Below, piece after piece: positions 24,509 through 33,921 of a stretch of 64,000 nt of DNA; position 1 is the stretch's first letter; each line of letters begins with the position of its first letter. The notes beneath the pieces are model-generated. The model did not search any database and was not told the origin of the DNA. It saw only the letters and a program-made list of their open reading frames with translations. Both the position numbers and the translations under genes were made by a program. The DNA is from Clostridia bacterium (GTDB lineage: Bacteria > Bacillota > Clostridia > Christensenellales > CAG-1252), in contig JAFSWQ010000014.1 of assembly GCA_017444385.1 (NCBI GenBank), positions 149,435 to 213,434 on the forward strand. The letters run 5' to 3'.

Positions 24509-25003
24509 TTAGCTGATGGTAGAATAGGGAACGACTACCACGTCGGTAGCGGAACAACCCAATTCCTCGGTAACTATCCATAGTATTTGCGCGACGTCCT
24601 GACTCGTTAAATCGCCGTCTTTGACTACGACGTTGACGTTACCCGTGCTTACCGTTACGCAAGCGTCCTCGAAGCCGCGCGCTTTGATAAGATTTTCGAG
24701 AACGAGTTCGTTTTCCGAATATCCCACAAGTTCCAATCTCTTGCTTTCCGCTTGGGTTTTCGCGGTCTCGCTGCTCTCTTCGGATTTGATTATGGCGTCC
24801 AAATAGCCGTAAGTTTGCGCTCTCGTACTGTCTCTATCCGACTTCATCGCGCTGAATACGGTCACCGCCGACTCGGTTTGTACGTTGACGTTTTTCTCGT
24901 TTTGCGCGCTGTTTTTCTTACCCAATAAAACGTTAAGATAAGCCGCCGCTACGAGCATTACTACCATCGTGCAAATGATAATGATCTTCTTTTTGTTTGA
25001 CAT
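24509..25003 (-). CDS. spoIIIAH: stage III sporulation protein AH
   Basis: 164 residues: an N-terminal membrane anchor (about 6-26), a charged linker and a C-terminal ring-building domain of the YscJ/FliF-like type (roughly 85-164, with ELVLENLIKARGFEDACVTV). SpoIIIAH is the mother-cell part of the SpoIIQ-SpoIIIAH channel that joins mother cell and forespore. It is shorter than the Bacillus protein (218), mainly in the linker. Last gene of the operon, followed by a terminator. Confidence 0.92.
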   Translation of the reverse strand: MSNKKKIIIICTMVVMLVAAAYLNVLLGKKNSAQNEKNVNVQTESAVTVFSAMKSDRDSTRAQTYGYLDAIIKSEESSETAKTQAESKRLELVGYSENELVLENLIKARGFEDACVTVSTGNVNVVVKDGDLTSQDVAQILWIVTEELGCSATDVVVVPYSTIS

Positions 25004-25037
25004 AGGTATACCTCCATAATATTACCGCTTCCGCGGA

Positions 25038-25571
25038 TCATTCCATTTCAAATACCGTTATTTTATCGGCGGACGCCCCCGTGACCGTTTGCACCGCTCT
25101 TATGAGTTTGACCGCCACCGAAGGGTCCCCCGCCCCTTCCGCTATCACGATTATCCCGATTATTTCGGGCGGTTTTCTTTCAAGTATCACCGCGCCCGAA
25201 TTACCGCCCGACGATACCAATATCGTGTTTTTGTTTTCCACCGTCTTTTCGGTCACCACGCCGTCCTTCGTCGTTACGGTGGACGAACTATTTACCGTTT
25301 CGGCGGGCACTACGCTGCCCTCGCCGTCGTAGGATATCATCACTTTGGTTTTTCCCGCGCCTTTAATTGCGGATAACGCGCTTTCCAACTCGGTAGCGGT
25401 GGATACGCTTCCCTGCGTTTCGGTCTTTTTCTTCTTCGTCCCCGAAGCGGCGAAATAAACTACTACCGCGATAACGCATATCGCTACGACTATAACGATC
25501 TGGATATTCTTATTCGCCTTGATCTTTTCAACTACGACTTTGAGTTTTTCTTTGACGTTCGCGCTATCCAT
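25038..25571 (-). CDS. spoIIIAG: stage III sporulation protein AG
   Basis: 177 residues. One membrane helix (about 23-42) follows a basic cytoplasmic segment; the extracytoplasmic domain ends in ERKPPEIIGIIVIAEGA and VKLIRAVQTVTG, the conserved SpoIIIAG ring-building motif. In Bacillus it forms a large ring in the feeding-tube secretion complex of the engulfed forespore. A Ser/Thr-rich insert lies at about 85-115. It overlaps spoIIIAF by 8 nt. Confidence 0.93.
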   Translation of the reverse strand: MDSANVKEKLKVVVEKIKANKNIQIVIVVAICVIAVVVYFAASGTKKKKTETQGSVSTATELESALSAIKGAGKTKVMISYDGEGSVVPAETVNSSSTVTTKDGVVTEKTVENKNTILVSSGGNSGAVILERKPPEIIGIIVIAEGAGDPSVAVKLIRAVQTVTGASADKITVFEME

Positions 25572-25989
25572 ACACTATTACGATATTCTCGTCTGCTACG
25601 TTTATATGACTGCGAATAACGTCTTTTACGGTCGAATGGTCGCAAGTCGAACGAAGTATAACAGTCACCATGCCGCTATCAACGGTCACCTCGGCTTCCA
25701 CACCCTCTTCCGCTAACGCCCTCGCTATTATATTCGAGTAGTATTCGTTTTTATTCCTCTCTATTTGCGACAAATAGTTTTCGTCGACCGAAACGCTCAA
25801 AGCGTCCGATGCCCTTTGAAACACGTCGGTTTGACCGTTCACCAAAGCGTTGAGCGGCGTCAATACGGTAAAGGTCAAGACTATCGAAAACACGCCTTTG
25901 ACGAATTTGTTTATTTGCCCGTTGGGTAACAATACGTCGGCAAGAACGGACAATAACACCACGCCGACGATTTGCAAAACGTACGTCAT
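25564..25989 (-). CDS. spoIIIAF: stage III sporulation protein AF
   Basis: 141 residues from the ATG at 25987-25989, which overlaps the spoIIIAE stop as ATGA; a longer reading would run back into spoIIIAE. Two N-terminal membrane helices (about 2-16 and 28-46, with LLPNGQINKFVKGVFS between) and a C-terminal ring-building domain with two basic-acidic beta-alpha repeats are the SpoIIIAF layout. It is part of the mother-cell membrane complex made under sigma-E. Confidence 0.9.
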   Translation of the reverse strand: MTYVLQIVGVVLLSVLADVLLPNGQINKFVKGVFSIVLTFTVLTPLNALVNGQTDVFQRASDALSVSVDENYLSQIERNKNEYYSNIIARALAEEGVEAEVTVDSGMVTVILRSTCDHSTVKDVIRSHINVADENIVIVYG

Positions 25990-27146
25990 ACGACGAGATT
26001 TAACGTCAAAATCACCAACATCAAAGTAGCGATAAAGACGAACCCCACGCCAAGCGTCGCGCCGACGAGAGCGCGGGTACACTCGGATATACCGTTCACG
26101 AAAGAGGACATTCGCTTATCGGTTATCGGTTCTATAAGTCCCGCCGTAAACTTAAAACCTATCGTCAATGCGATGAGTTTGAAAACCGGCGTCAAAGTGA
26201 CTGCGAGAACGGCGAGTATTCCCGTTATTCCCAAAGCGTTTTTTATGAGCGTTAAACTTGCCGCGACGAGATCGAACCCCTGCGATATATACCCGCCCAA
26301 AATGGGAACGTAGTTGCTTACGAGGTACTTTGCCGCCCTTACGCTAACGCCGTCGCTTATACCGCCTACTATTCCCGCAATAGTAAGATAGGTCACGAAA
26401 CCGCCGAAAGTAAAACTCAAAACCACTTTTGCGACGTAGCGCGTGGTAGATAAAAGTTTATCGAGTTTGACGTTCGAAGAGAGATTACCCGCAACGCAAA
26501 GCACAACCGAGACGATAAACAAGGGTATTACTATCGCTGATACTACGTTTATCACGGCGGCGCACATAACGGCTATTTGCGGCTTGAACACCGCCGCGGT
26601 AGAATTGCCGCCCAACGCTGTCATCAACGTAAGTAAAACGGGGAAAAGCCCGTTCACCAAATTCGTTAACGAGTTAACGACGTTTTTAACCTCGCCGACG
26701 GTTTTTACGAGTAACGTCATAACTATTCCCACTACGGCGGCAAAACAAACGAAGTAAACGATATCCACGGTTTGTTTGTTTTGAAAATTTTGAGTCAACC
26801 CCAAAACCAAACTCAAAAGCACCGCTATTAGAATTATACTCGTGAAAAAAGGCGCCGCCCCGACTATGCCTTTTATAATATAGGAAAAGCATTTTTCCAC
26901 TACGTTTTCGACCGATACGTCGACGTTACCTTTCGTCAATTCCTTAACGAATTGCTTTACGCCCATTCCACCGAAGAATTCGCTGTCGAGATCGTTGACA
27001 AAGCTCTCGAAATCCCCGAGATCCATTTCCTCTATCTCTCTATCCACTTCGTCTTCAAGGCTTACGTCTTCCGCAAAGCATACCGAAACCGAAGACGTAA
27101 AAGCGAGAATTAAAAACAATATGAACCACGCCGCCCGTCTTTTCAT
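25986..27146 (-). CDS. spoIIIAE: stage III sporulation protein AE
   Basis: 386 residues, close to the family length. A cleavable signal (ends near CFAEDVS), then an acidic segment, then about eight membrane helices with the conserved GLTQNFQNKQTVDIVYF and VPILGGYISQGFDLV blocks. SpoIIIAE is the largest membrane component of the SpoIIIA complex and the likely export core. It overlaps spoIIIAD by 4 nt and spoIIIAF by 4 nt. Confidence 0.93.
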   Translation of the reverse strand: MKRRAAWFILFLILAFTSSVSVCFAEDVSLEDEVDREIEEMDLGDFESFVNDLDSEFFGGMGVKQFVKELTKGNVDVSVENVVEKCFSYIIKGIVGAAPFFTSIILIAVLLSLVLGLTQNFQNKQTVDIVYFVCFAAVVGIVMTLLVKTVGEVKNVVNSLTNLVNGLFPVLLTLMTALGGNSTAAVFKPQIAVMCAAVINVVSAIVIPLFIVSVVLCVAGNLSSNVKLDKLLSTTRYVAKVVLSFTFGGFVTYLTIAGIVGGISDGVSVRAAKYLVSNYVPILGGYISQGFDLVAASLTLIKNALGITGILAVLAVTLTPVFKLIALTIGFKFTAGLIEPITDKRMSSFVNGISECTRALVGATLGVGFVFIATLMLVILTLNLVV

Positions 27147-27526
27147 AATAAACGCGTAATGGAGTCGACCAAGGCGTTTACGATGGGCAACGCCATAAGA
27201 AAAATGGATATTTTACCTGCCAACTGTATCTTATTTGCAGTGGAACGCGAGCCTTGATCTTCGCAGATAGCGGAAGCGTACTCGGTGACGTAGCCTATCC
27301 CTATTATCTTCAACACGCCGCCGAAGAGTTTTTGATCGACGCCTGTTTTTTCGACGAGCGCGTCGAAAGCGGCTATCGCGCCGCTCATAGAGGATATTAT
27401 CATAACCAAGACTATCGCGCCGCCCGCTATAGTTACGATGGGCACGAATTCGGGGTTGTCCTTTTTCAAAACGCCCGAGAGTATCACAGCCAATACGCCT
27501 ATCCCCGCGACCTTGAATATTTCCAT
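27143..27526 (-). CDS. spoIIIAD: stage III sporulation protein AD
   Basis: 127 residues with four membrane helices. The blocks MEIFKVAGIGVLAVILSGVLK and IGIGYVTEYASAICEDQG (about 72-89) identify SpoIIIAD, which is related to SpoIIIAC and probably pairs with it. It starts 2 nt after spoIIIAC and overlaps spoIIIAE. Confidence 0.93.
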   Translation of the reverse strand: MEIFKVAGIGVLAVILSGVLKKDNPEFVPIVTIAGGAIVLVMIISSMSGAIAAFDALVEKTGVDQKLFGGVLKIIGIGYVTEYASAICEDQGSRSTANKIQLAGKISIFLMALPIVNALVDSITRLL

Positions 27527-27528
27527 AA

Positions 27529-27732
27529 CTAATACAACTGAAACACCGATTTAACGTTGTCGAATAGCCCCGCTATCATATCGAGAACGAGGGTAAGACC
27601 TATCACTAAAGCCGCCAAAGTGACAATGGTCGCAATCTCGTCCTTATCGCTCTTTTTCAGCACTATATTCACCATAGAAGCGAGTATTCCCAACCCCGCC
27701 AATTTAAACAAAACGCCGATATCCATATTCAA
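27529..27732 (-). CDS. spoIIIAC: stage III sporulation protein AC
   Basis: 67 residues and two membrane helices, typical of SpoIIIAC. The sequence DIGVLFKLAGLGILASMVNIVL then KKSDKDEIATIVTL is strongly conserved in the family (first 22 residues quoted in two parts). It overlaps spoIIIAB by 4 nt. Part of the mother-cell SpoIIIA complex. Confidence 0.93.
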   Translation of the reverse strand: MNMDIGVLFKLAGLGILASMVNIVLKKSDKDEIATIVTLAALVIGLTLVLDMIAGLFDNVKSVFQLY

Positions 27733-28163
27733 ATCACCATTATCACCAATGAAACCCCGACAAGCAAAGAGAGTTTTTCCGCAAGCGTCCCCTTCTTCTC
27801 AAACGATTCTTTTGCTTCCTCTACTTTGCTTTTCGCCCGTAAGAGCTCTTCGTCCAACCCTCTTAACGTGTTTTGATAATCCTTTTTGCCGAACGACGCT
27901 AAAAACGAGGAGATCTTTTCCCCTTCCTTGCCGAGATAAGAGGGGTTCTTGTTTTCGAACGTCCCGCTTATAAACTTAGGTTCAAACCCCTCTTTTATCT
28001 CTTTTACGCTTGCTCTCGAGGTAGTTATACGCGTTTTTGCATAGTCGAGAAATTCATAGTATTCCCCGTAATACGCGAGTTCTTTTTTGTATTTTTTCTT
28101 TATCGAAAAGCCTACGAATACCGAGGCGGTAAATAAGCTTGCGCCCAAAAACGCTTTAAGCAT
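27729..28163 (-). CDS. spoIIIAB: stage III sporulation protein AB
   Basis: 144 residues. A membrane helix at each end (about 2-18 and 126-144) with a coiled-coil, Lys/Glu-rich middle gives the SpoIIIAB arrangement, similar to GspF-type proteins. It is somewhat shorter than the Bacillus protein (171). It overlaps spoIIIAA by 8 nt and spoIIIAC by 4 nt. Confidence 0.88.
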   Translation of the reverse strand: MLKAFLGASLFTASVFVGFSIKKKYKKELAYYGEYYEFLDYAKTRITTSRASVKEIKEGFEPKFISGTFENKNPSYLGKEGEKISSFLASFGKKDYQNTLRGLDEELLRAKSKVEEAKESFEKKGTLAEKLSLLVGVSLVIMVI

Positions 28164-28932
28164 ACCTTATCTCCAACACCTTTCCGATCGGATCTCGGGA
28201 TAAAAACACGTAAGCGTCGAACACTTTAAGGTCTTCGGGTATATCGTCCAAAGAACCGACGTGGAAGGAAGCGAAAACCTTTACGCCCGATCGAATTATC
28301 TTTTTGATCACTGCAAATTCCTCGTCCGACAATTCGTCCGTGACTATTATCTCGGGGGAAAGCGCGCGTATCGCGTTGATATAAGCTATCCTTTTGTCAA
28401 AACCCTCTATCACGTCCGCGCACCCTACGTCTAAAGAGCCCGAACAAGATATCTCTTTTCTTTCGTCCAATATTACCACGCGTTTACCGGCGTTAGCCGC
28501 CCGCCTCGCCAAATCGCGCAAAAACGTGGTTTTCCCCGAAAAGACGGGCGCGGCGACGAGTACGTTTTTATATATCGAAGAAAGAGGCAACGAGCAGTCT
28601 ATCACCTGACGTGGTATGCGAACTACCGCCGAGGTTATCTTTTTTATGACGGTGGGCGAATAGCCGTCCGAGACGTATTCCCCCGCAAGTCCTATCCTTA
28701 CGCCGCGATAGGATATATATCCCTCTTTCATTTTATCGCCTACCGTATAAATCGAACCCTCGGTCGCTCGGGATAGGAACTCTTCCATCATCTCGTCGGT
28801 AACAATCAATCCGCTTTTCACTCGTCCCGCGTCGGTATAATACAGCAAAGGGAAACCCGACTTCAATCTTACTTCGAGTATCCGCTTGTCCTTCAATTCG
28901 TCGTAAATAACTTGTCCGAAAAGATCTTTCAT
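28156..28932 (-). CDS. spoIIIAA: stage III sporulation protein AA (secretion ATPase)
   Basis: 258 residues, a P-loop ATPase of the secretion-ATPase type. Walker A is PVFSGKTTFLRDLARR (about 130-145), Walker B VVILDERKEIS and a later IIVTDELSDEEF block are typical of SpoIIIAA. It is thought to energise the SpoIIIA feeding-tube complex from the mother cell. It is shorter than the Bacillus protein (307) at the N-terminus. No ribosome site precedes the ATG, and I could not find a convincing sigma-E promoter in the 289 nt upstream, although a sigma-E operon is expected. Confidence 0.92.
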   Translation of the reverse strand: MKDLFGQVIYDELKDKRILEVRLKSGFPLLYYTDAGRVKSGLIVTDEMMEEFLSRATEGSIYTVGDKMKEGYISYRGVRIGLAGEYVSDGYSPTVIKKITSAVVRIPRQVIDCSLPLSSIYKNVLVAAPVFSGKTTFLRDLARRAANAGKRVVILDERKEISCSGSLDVGCADVIEGFDKRIAYINAIRALSPEIIVTDELSDEEFAVIKKIIRSGVKVFASFHVGSLDDIPEDLKVFDAYVFLSRDPIGKVLEIRYA

Positions 28933-29221
28933 AAAATAGGTTATGCGCGACGCTTCTAAATAGAACGAAGAAAAGAAGTCGAGAATCGCTTTCGCCCAAA
29001 CTTTCGGCGTATATCTGCCTCGCCGACTCTAAAAGATTATTCGCATAAAAAAATTTCGGCAATTAATATTACCGCTCAATTACTTTCGGCTTGCGCCGAG
29101 TTATGTTTCGCACGCATAGTTTAGAAAAAAAACTATAAGTATAGATAATCTAAAAAATAAAAATATTCTCTTTATAAAAAAACTGGCTTTATATAAAAAC
29201 GCTTATCGTGTATCAAAACGT
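28933..29221. other. 289-nt AT-rich region upstream of spoIIIAA
   Basis: It should hold the spoIIIA promoter. A TAATATT element resembling a sigma-E -35 is present, but no CATA-type -10 lies at the right distance. A small GCAA-loop hairpin at about 29085-29098 is the only other structure seen. No ORF or RNA gene. Confidence 0.4.
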
Positions 29222-30907
29222 TTACTTTTGCTCGTCTATAAGCGATAAATAATATCTATGAAGTTCATCGAGTTTTTCGTAGTCGAGGTCGGCGCTTGTG
29301 AATAAAAACTCGGTTCGCTTGATCTTCATTCGCTTTGCGGCGTCGATAAGCAAAATACCCGCGAGATTGTCGCAAACGAGATCGTTTTTATGGTAACTCA
29401 TAAAGTTATCGTTGGCAATCGTCATGGTTTTATTGAGGCTGTTCTCGAATCCGCTTACCCCAGTCATTGCAAAATGCTCGAAAAGTTGTTCGTAAGTATC
29501 TTCGAGAATGGGCGGGAAATAATCGTAATCTTTTGGGGGCGTCAATTTGATATCCACCAAATAGCCGTTATTGAGCATAGTGACTTTTTTTAGTTTTACC
29601 GACCTCAACAACGTCAACAGGACGTAACCCCTCATTTCGAAGGATAAGCTGAATCGAAGCAGAAGAGAGGCTAAATAATCGTAACTTTCTTTTGACTCGA
29701 CGTCCGCTATTTTCAAAATAAGATCGTCTACTTGAGAAGGGCTTTCCGCTTCGCACAAAACGAAAGAAACGGCTTTGAGGTAATCTTCGTTAGACAAGTT
29801 TTCTTTGCTCACGTTTTTAAGAAGTTTAGCCGTCATACGCTTGTGCAACTCAAGAGGAATACGTTGAAAACGTAATAGCATTTCTTTGGGTAATCGCACC
29901 GATTTCAAATAATCGAGAGGGAAAAAGGTGGGGATAAGAGAGTTTATCTTTTCAAGGGTTTTATTAGCGCCGTCTTTATTGCCGTTATTCCATTGCGACA
30001 TAAACAACAACCAAAGATTATATCGCTTTTTTGGATCTTTAGAGACTAACTTTTCGGCAAAGAACGTTGCTCTTTCCTTTTCGCCCAAAGCGAAACAAGC
30101 AAAGACGGCTTCCACTAATATTTTAGCTTGATCTATCTCTACGTTGTGTAAAAACTTCGAAACGCCTTCTTTATATTCTTCCCCGCACGCCGCAAGCGCG
30201 ATATTCGCGCCCAAATGATCGGGCTCGACCGCCAAAACGCGTTTGAAATATTCCGCCGCCCTTTCGGCGTCGCCGTACTCGCGCAAGCACAACTTACCCG
30301 CGTAAAAAGTGGTGTCGACGTAATACTCCGCGCCCGCGTACATACTGTCAATAAGGCGTAGTTCCTGCTCGTAATCTTCCTCGCCTTCCAAAAGCCTTAT
30401 ACGATCGAGAACGCTCTCGTTATAATCGTCCCTCTCTTCCGAGGCGGTGGAAAAATACACTTCGTCGTCTTCTTTTTCTTCTAAATCTCTACGCCTTCTT
30501 TCAAATTCGTCGCCGATTTCTTTGAAAGTCCTCGCCCAACTCGCGCTGCCCAAAGGATCCATATCGTCGCGGAACGAATACATCGAATGAACTCTCAAGA
30601 GTAGAGAAACGTCGAATAAGTGCAATCCGTCAAGCGCGGAACACATTATCTCTATCATCTCGCCGTATCTCGGATCCGAAACCGCAAATAATTTACTCGC
30701 GGTTATCTCGTAGCATACATCCATACAGGCGTCGAATTGATCGAGTTCGAGGTATATTTTAGCAAGAGTTAAAAGCGTATCGCCGTTACGCGAATAAGAT
30801 AAAGCTTGGAGCGCGTTTTCCATCGCCCCAAAGTAATCCCTTTTCTTATATTTCGCCTCGGCGGACTTCAGCCACCCGACGTATCCATCTGTCAAGTCGA
30901 GAACCAT
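29222..30907 (-). CDS. TPR-repeat protein of unknown function
   Basis: 561 residues, mostly helical, with no signal peptide or membrane segment, so probably cytoplasmic. Tetratricopeptide-like repeats are seen near residues 17-130 (AEAKYKKRDYFGAMENALQAL, then TLLTLAKIYLELDQFDACMDVC in outline) and again near 200-280 (YAGKLCLREYGDAERAAEYF, then VLAVEPDHLGANIALA). The C-terminal half is helical without an obvious family; it ends in a helical tail with MSYHKNDLVCDNLAGILLI. It is likely a scaffold for protein contacts. AGGAAG lies just before the ATG. It stands alone between hslO and spoIIIA. Confidence 0.8.
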   Translation of the reverse strand: MVLDLTDGYVGWLKSAEAKYKKRDYFGAMENALQALSYSRNGDTLLTLAKIYLELDQFDACMDVCYEITASKLFAVSDPRYGEMIEIMCSALDGLHLFDVSLLLRVHSMYSFRDDMDPLGSASWARTFKEIGDEFERRRRDLEEKEDDEVYFSTASEERDDYNESVLDRIRLLEGEEDYEQELRLIDSMYAGAEYYVDTTFYAGKLCLREYGDAERAAEYFKRVLAVEPDHLGANIALAACGEEYKEGVSKFLHNVEIDQAKILVEAVFACFALGEKERATFFAEKLVSKDPKKRYNLWLLFMSQWNNGNKDGANKTLEKINSLIPTFFPLDYLKSVRLPKEMLLRFQRIPLELHKRMTAKLLKNVSKENLSNEDYLKAVSFVLCEAESPSQVDDLILKIADVESKESYDYLASLLLRFSLSFEMRGYVLLTLLRSVKLKKVTMLNNGYLVDIKLTPPKDYDYFPPILEDTYEQLFEHFAMTGVSGFENSLNKTMTIANDNFMSYHKNDLVCDNLAGILLIDAAKRMKIKRTEFLFTSADLDYEKLDELHRYYLSLIDEQK

Positions 30908-30955
30908 ACTTCCTAATATGTATTGACGTTTAGCCTTCGTTATACCGCTAAAAGA

Positions 30956-31843
30956 TTATTTCTTATTTAACTTGTCGTATCTTTGCCAAATATCGACGAC
31001 TTCTTCTTTACTGAAATTATAAACCTTGCCGCAAAAATGGCATTTTATCTCTATCGAGCCTCTTTCCATAAGGATATTGACGCACTCGCCGCGACCTATC
31101 GCTCTCACCACGCCTTCCATATACAAAGGCGAACAGATACATTGATAAACCGGCGTCACGGGATCGAAATACTTGATTTCGAAATGCCCGAAGTAGTCGT
31201 CTATCAATTTGTGGGGATCGCGAGCGGCGACGAGCTTATCCATTATACCGAAATTCATAGAGATATCTTCGAGAATGACGAGCACTTCTTCGGGGCAACC
31301 GGGCAAAGGTTGTATTATGATACCGCCCGCCGACGTACAATCGCCGTTTTCGTCAAGGTTGACCGCCATGGCGAGAGCGGTAGGCACGCCTTCGCTTTTC
31401 GTGAAATACCAAGCGAAATCCTCGTCGACGTTGCCGTTGACAACTTCGCTCTTACCCGTATAGCATTCTTTAAGCCCCAAATCTTTGATAACGTTTATAG
31501 TACCGCTACCGAAAGCTTCGCGTAGATTTTCTTTACCGCTGCCGAGTTTTTCAAGTTGAAAATCGGGATTTTCGAGATATCCTCTCACCTGTAACTTGCT
31601 GTTACCCGCGACTACCAAGTTTTGAATTGGACCGTCGCAAGTTATGCTGATAGAAAATCTATCCCCATCGTTTTTCAACGTGGAAGACATATACGCGCCT
31701 ATCGACAAAACCTTACCCAAAGCGACGGTCGCAACGGGCGAAGTTTTATGTAATTCACGAGCTTTTTGAACGAGTTCCGTAGTATCGAAAGCGGTGACTT
31801 CCGCCAATCCGCCGAAAACGATAGATTTGCAAATTTTATCCAT
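30956..31843 (-). CDS. hslO: redox-regulated molecular chaperone Hsp33
   Basis: 295 residues, normal for Hsp33. The N-terminal substrate domain is followed by the redox switch: four cysteines as CxC in VYQCICSP and CxxC in KCHFCGKVY bind zinc when reduced. On oxidation they form disulfides and turn on the holdase activity, protecting proteins during oxidative stress, which suits an anaerobe exposed to oxygen. The AGAGGT ribosome site precedes the ATG. It lies in the same direction as the upstream methyltransferase gene with a 93-nt gap. Confidence 0.94.
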   Translation of the reverse strand: MDKICKSIVFGGLAEVTAFDTTELVQKARELHKTSPVATVALGKVLSIGAYMSSTLKNDGDRFSISITCDGPIQNLVVAGNSKLQVRGYLENPDFQLEKLGSGKENLREAFGSGTINVIKDLGLKECYTGKSEVVNGNVDEDFAWYFTKSEGVPTALAMAVNLDENGDCTSAGGIIIQPLPGCPEEVLVILEDISMNFGIMDKLVAARDPHKLIDDYFGHFEIKYFDPVTPVYQCICSPLYMEGVVRAIGRGECVNILMERGSIEIKCHFCGKVYNFSKEEVVDIWQRYDKLNKK

Positions 31844-31936
31844 AATGACCTCTTTGAAGAAACGCTCACAAAACGACGTTCCTCGTCAATAGTATTTTTA
31901 ACGGGACGGAAAGGGGAAAACCCGACCTTGATCGCG

Positions 31937-32668
31937 TCAACCGAGATTCTTCTTCAATATATACAACAACCTCTTACTCGTGGAAACGTTCGCGCCGAAA
32001 GTGTCTATATCGATAATTATCTCAACCGAGAGATCGTAACAAGAAGCGAGAACTTTTATTTCATCTATGGAATGAGCGTATTGTTTATGCTCTTCCTCTC
32101 TTCTTATATAAGTGCCGTCGGCGGTCTTCTCAAAAAAGGTGAGTTCCATTTTTACCGAACCTTCCTTTTCGCGATAAGAATTACGCCAAAAATATACGAG
32201 ATCCTCGCCCTCTTCGTAAAAAAGGTTGTTGCCGAGTTTGTGTTTTAATTTATAAGGAGTGGAAACGTCGAATACGAATTTACCACCCGCAACGAGAGCT
32301 TTAGAGATACGCGAGAAGAATTCGTTAAGATCGCACGACCTCAAATAATTCAAGCCGTCCGACGTCGCGGTGATTAAGTCGTAAGGCTTGGCGAAAGAAA
32401 ACTTCAACGCGTTTTCCTTTTTGAAAACTATATCGAGCCCTTTCTCTCTCGCCTTTTCCATCGCTACGTTCAGCATAGCCTGAGATTTATCCGAGCCTTG
32501 CGCGTCGAACCCCCTCTCGGCAAGACGGAAGGTAAAATTACCCGTCCCGCAAAAGAGATCCAAGGCTTTTTTACCCGCGGACGCGCCTCGGCAGATATCG
32601 GCTACCGCGTCGTAAGGATATTCTATCAACGTATTGTAATAGGACGCTAACGCCTCGTAGGCTTCCAT
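31937..32668 (-). CDS. class I SAM-dependent methyltransferase
   Basis: 243 residues. Motif I ALDLFCGTGNFTFRLAERG (about 33-51), an acidic residue after the second strand (GSDKSQAMLNVA) and a post-II YDLITATSDGLNYL segment show a Rossmann-fold methyltransferase of the small-molecule type, similar to the YqeM-like cluster in Firmicutes. The substrate is unknown. Its ATG overlaps the stop of the upstream YesL-like gene (TAATG), so the two are translationally coupled. Confidence 0.87.
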   Translation of the reverse strand: MEAYEALASYYNTLIEYPYDAVADICRGASAGKKALDLFCGTGNFTFRLAERGFDAQGSDKSQAMLNVAMEKAREKGLDIVFKKENALKFSFAKPYDLITATSDGLNYLRSCDLNEFFSRISKALVAGGKFVFDVSTPYKLKHKLGNNLFYEEGEDLVYFWRNSYREKEGSVKMELTFFEKTADGTYIRREEEHKQYAHSIDEIKVLASCYDLSVEIIIDIDTFGANVSTSKRLLYILKKNLG

Positions 32669-33774
32669 TATTTCTTCTTGTTATTGCCGTTGTTTTTAGA
32701 ATTGTCGTTCTTACGCTTGTAAGACGAATTGTAGGTGTTTTGATTTTTGGGCGTTCTCGTAGCCGCGCGATTTTTAGGCTCGGCGTTTTGAACGGGAGCG
32801 GTCTTGCCCTTACCTTCCGCCGCGTTTTTAGCCTCTTTTTTCGCCTGTAATTTCTTCACGATATCAGGTCTTCTATTGCCGTCGGCGTCCACTTGGGGAA
32901 CGATGAAGGAATCGAACAAATATTGACCGTAGGTCGTCCACATAGTAGCGAAGAACATAAAGCCCATCATCAGCAAGAGACCGCCTATGATAATAGCCAT
33001 AACGTCGCTTATCGCAACGAGAGCGACTATACCCGCGGATATAATAGCGATAATAAGATTAGGTATGGGCATTATCGCTAAAAACTTAAACGCGTTACCC
33101 AACGCTTCGCCGAACGTAAAGTCGTAGCAAGCAAAAGTGGGCAATAAAACGATAAGTACGCAAACTTCGAGAAGAATGACTAATAGGCAAAGAATAAACA
33201 CTATCCAGCTACCTGCGTTAGCCCCCGTAGTCGCCAATAATTCGAGATGCCAACCCATTCCGTATATAACGCCTGCGGATATCGCGGAAACTACGAGCCC
33301 GGTTATCAAGAAAGGCTTCCATAATCTTTTAATGCCTCTGAAAAAGGATTTGGTTTTGACGGTCTCGCCCCACATAAGACCTCTCGCGCAGTGGAACAAT
33401 CCCGAAAGACCCGCGAATGCGATAAATATCGAGCCTATCAAAGCGGGGAAAAGTATTATTCTGTAATCGTAGTACAGTTGAGCGAGCGAATCGTTAAGGT
33501 TATCCGCGACGCCGGGGAAACCGATACCGATGTTTGCGATGAAACTCTTACCCGTGAAAACGAGTTTTTTGAGAAGAATGGGAAGTCCGAACGCGCTGAA
33601 CAACAAAGGCAGGGCGAAGATAGCGGCATACAATAAACTGAATTTAAGCATATCTTTCATCTTGCCCGTAAAGGTACGGAAGAAATAAGAGATATGGCCG
33701 CCGGTCTCAACGGGCGCCACGGTACGTTTGTCCTTACCAACTTTAAGTTTTAGAATAATATCGGCTCTCGACAT
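32668..33774 (-). CDS. YesL-like polytopic membrane protein with Lys/Asn-rich tail
   Basis: 368 residues with about six membrane helices between 45 and 280. The block GLFHCARGLMWGE, then SFFRGIKRLWKPFLITG resembles the YesL/DUF624 family of membrane proteins often found with sugar transporters. From about residue 300 a hydrophilic tail follows, rich in Lys, Asn and Ala (QAKKEAKNAAEGKGK and a final NKKK), probably cytoplasmic and possibly nucleic-acid or ribosome binding. No transporter genes are nearby. A promoter at 33815-33843 and a short hairpin directly against the AAAGGAG ribosome site precede the gene. Confidence 0.78.
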   Translation of the reverse strand: MSRADIILKLKVGKDKRTVAPVETGGHISYFFRTFTGKMKDMLKFSLLYAAIFALPLLFSAFGLPILLKKLVFTGKSFIANIGIGFPGVADNLNDSLAQLYYDYRIILFPALIGSIFIAFAGLSGLFHCARGLMWGETVKTKSFFRGIKRLWKPFLITGLVVSAISAGVIYGMGWHLELLATTGANAGSWIVFILCLLVILLEVCVLIVLLPTFACYDFTFGEALGNAFKFLAIMPIPNLIIAIISAGIVALVAISDVMAIIIGGLLLMMGFMFFATMWTTYGQYLFDSFIVPQVDADGNRRPDIVKKLQAKKEAKNAAEGKGKTAPVQNAEPKNRAATRTPKNQNTYNSSYKRKNDNSKNNGNNKKK

Positions 33775-33784
33775 AGTTGCTCCT

Positions 33785-33798
33785 TTCGCTCACGCGAA
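33785..33798 (-). promoter_or_regulatory. GNRA hairpin abutting the ribosome site of the YesL-like gene
   Basis: Minus strand: TTCGC-GTGA-GCGAA, a 5-bp stem with a GTGA tetraloop, immediately followed by AGGAGC and the ATG. Confidence 0.4.
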
Positions 33799-33814
33799 TA
33801 ATTTTTATTTATAT

Positions 33815-33843
33815 ATAATAACTCATTTAAAAAATTTAATCAA
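33815..33843 (-). promoter_or_regulatory. sigma-A-type promoter for YesL-like gene
   Basis: Minus strand: TTGATT at 33838-33843, 17 nt, TATTAT at 33815-33820. Confidence 0.6.
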
Positions 33844-33921
33844 CTTATTTTTACGCATTACGCGTATAACCTCGAATGAATTTGGAAAAAGCAAAAAAAT
33901 TCAATTTTTTCGACGAAATTT

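Noticed and set aside
28933..29221. sigma-E promoter for spoIIIA
   Set aside because: A TAATATT -35-like element is present, but no CATA-type -10 occurs at 14-16 nt; I do not claim a site.
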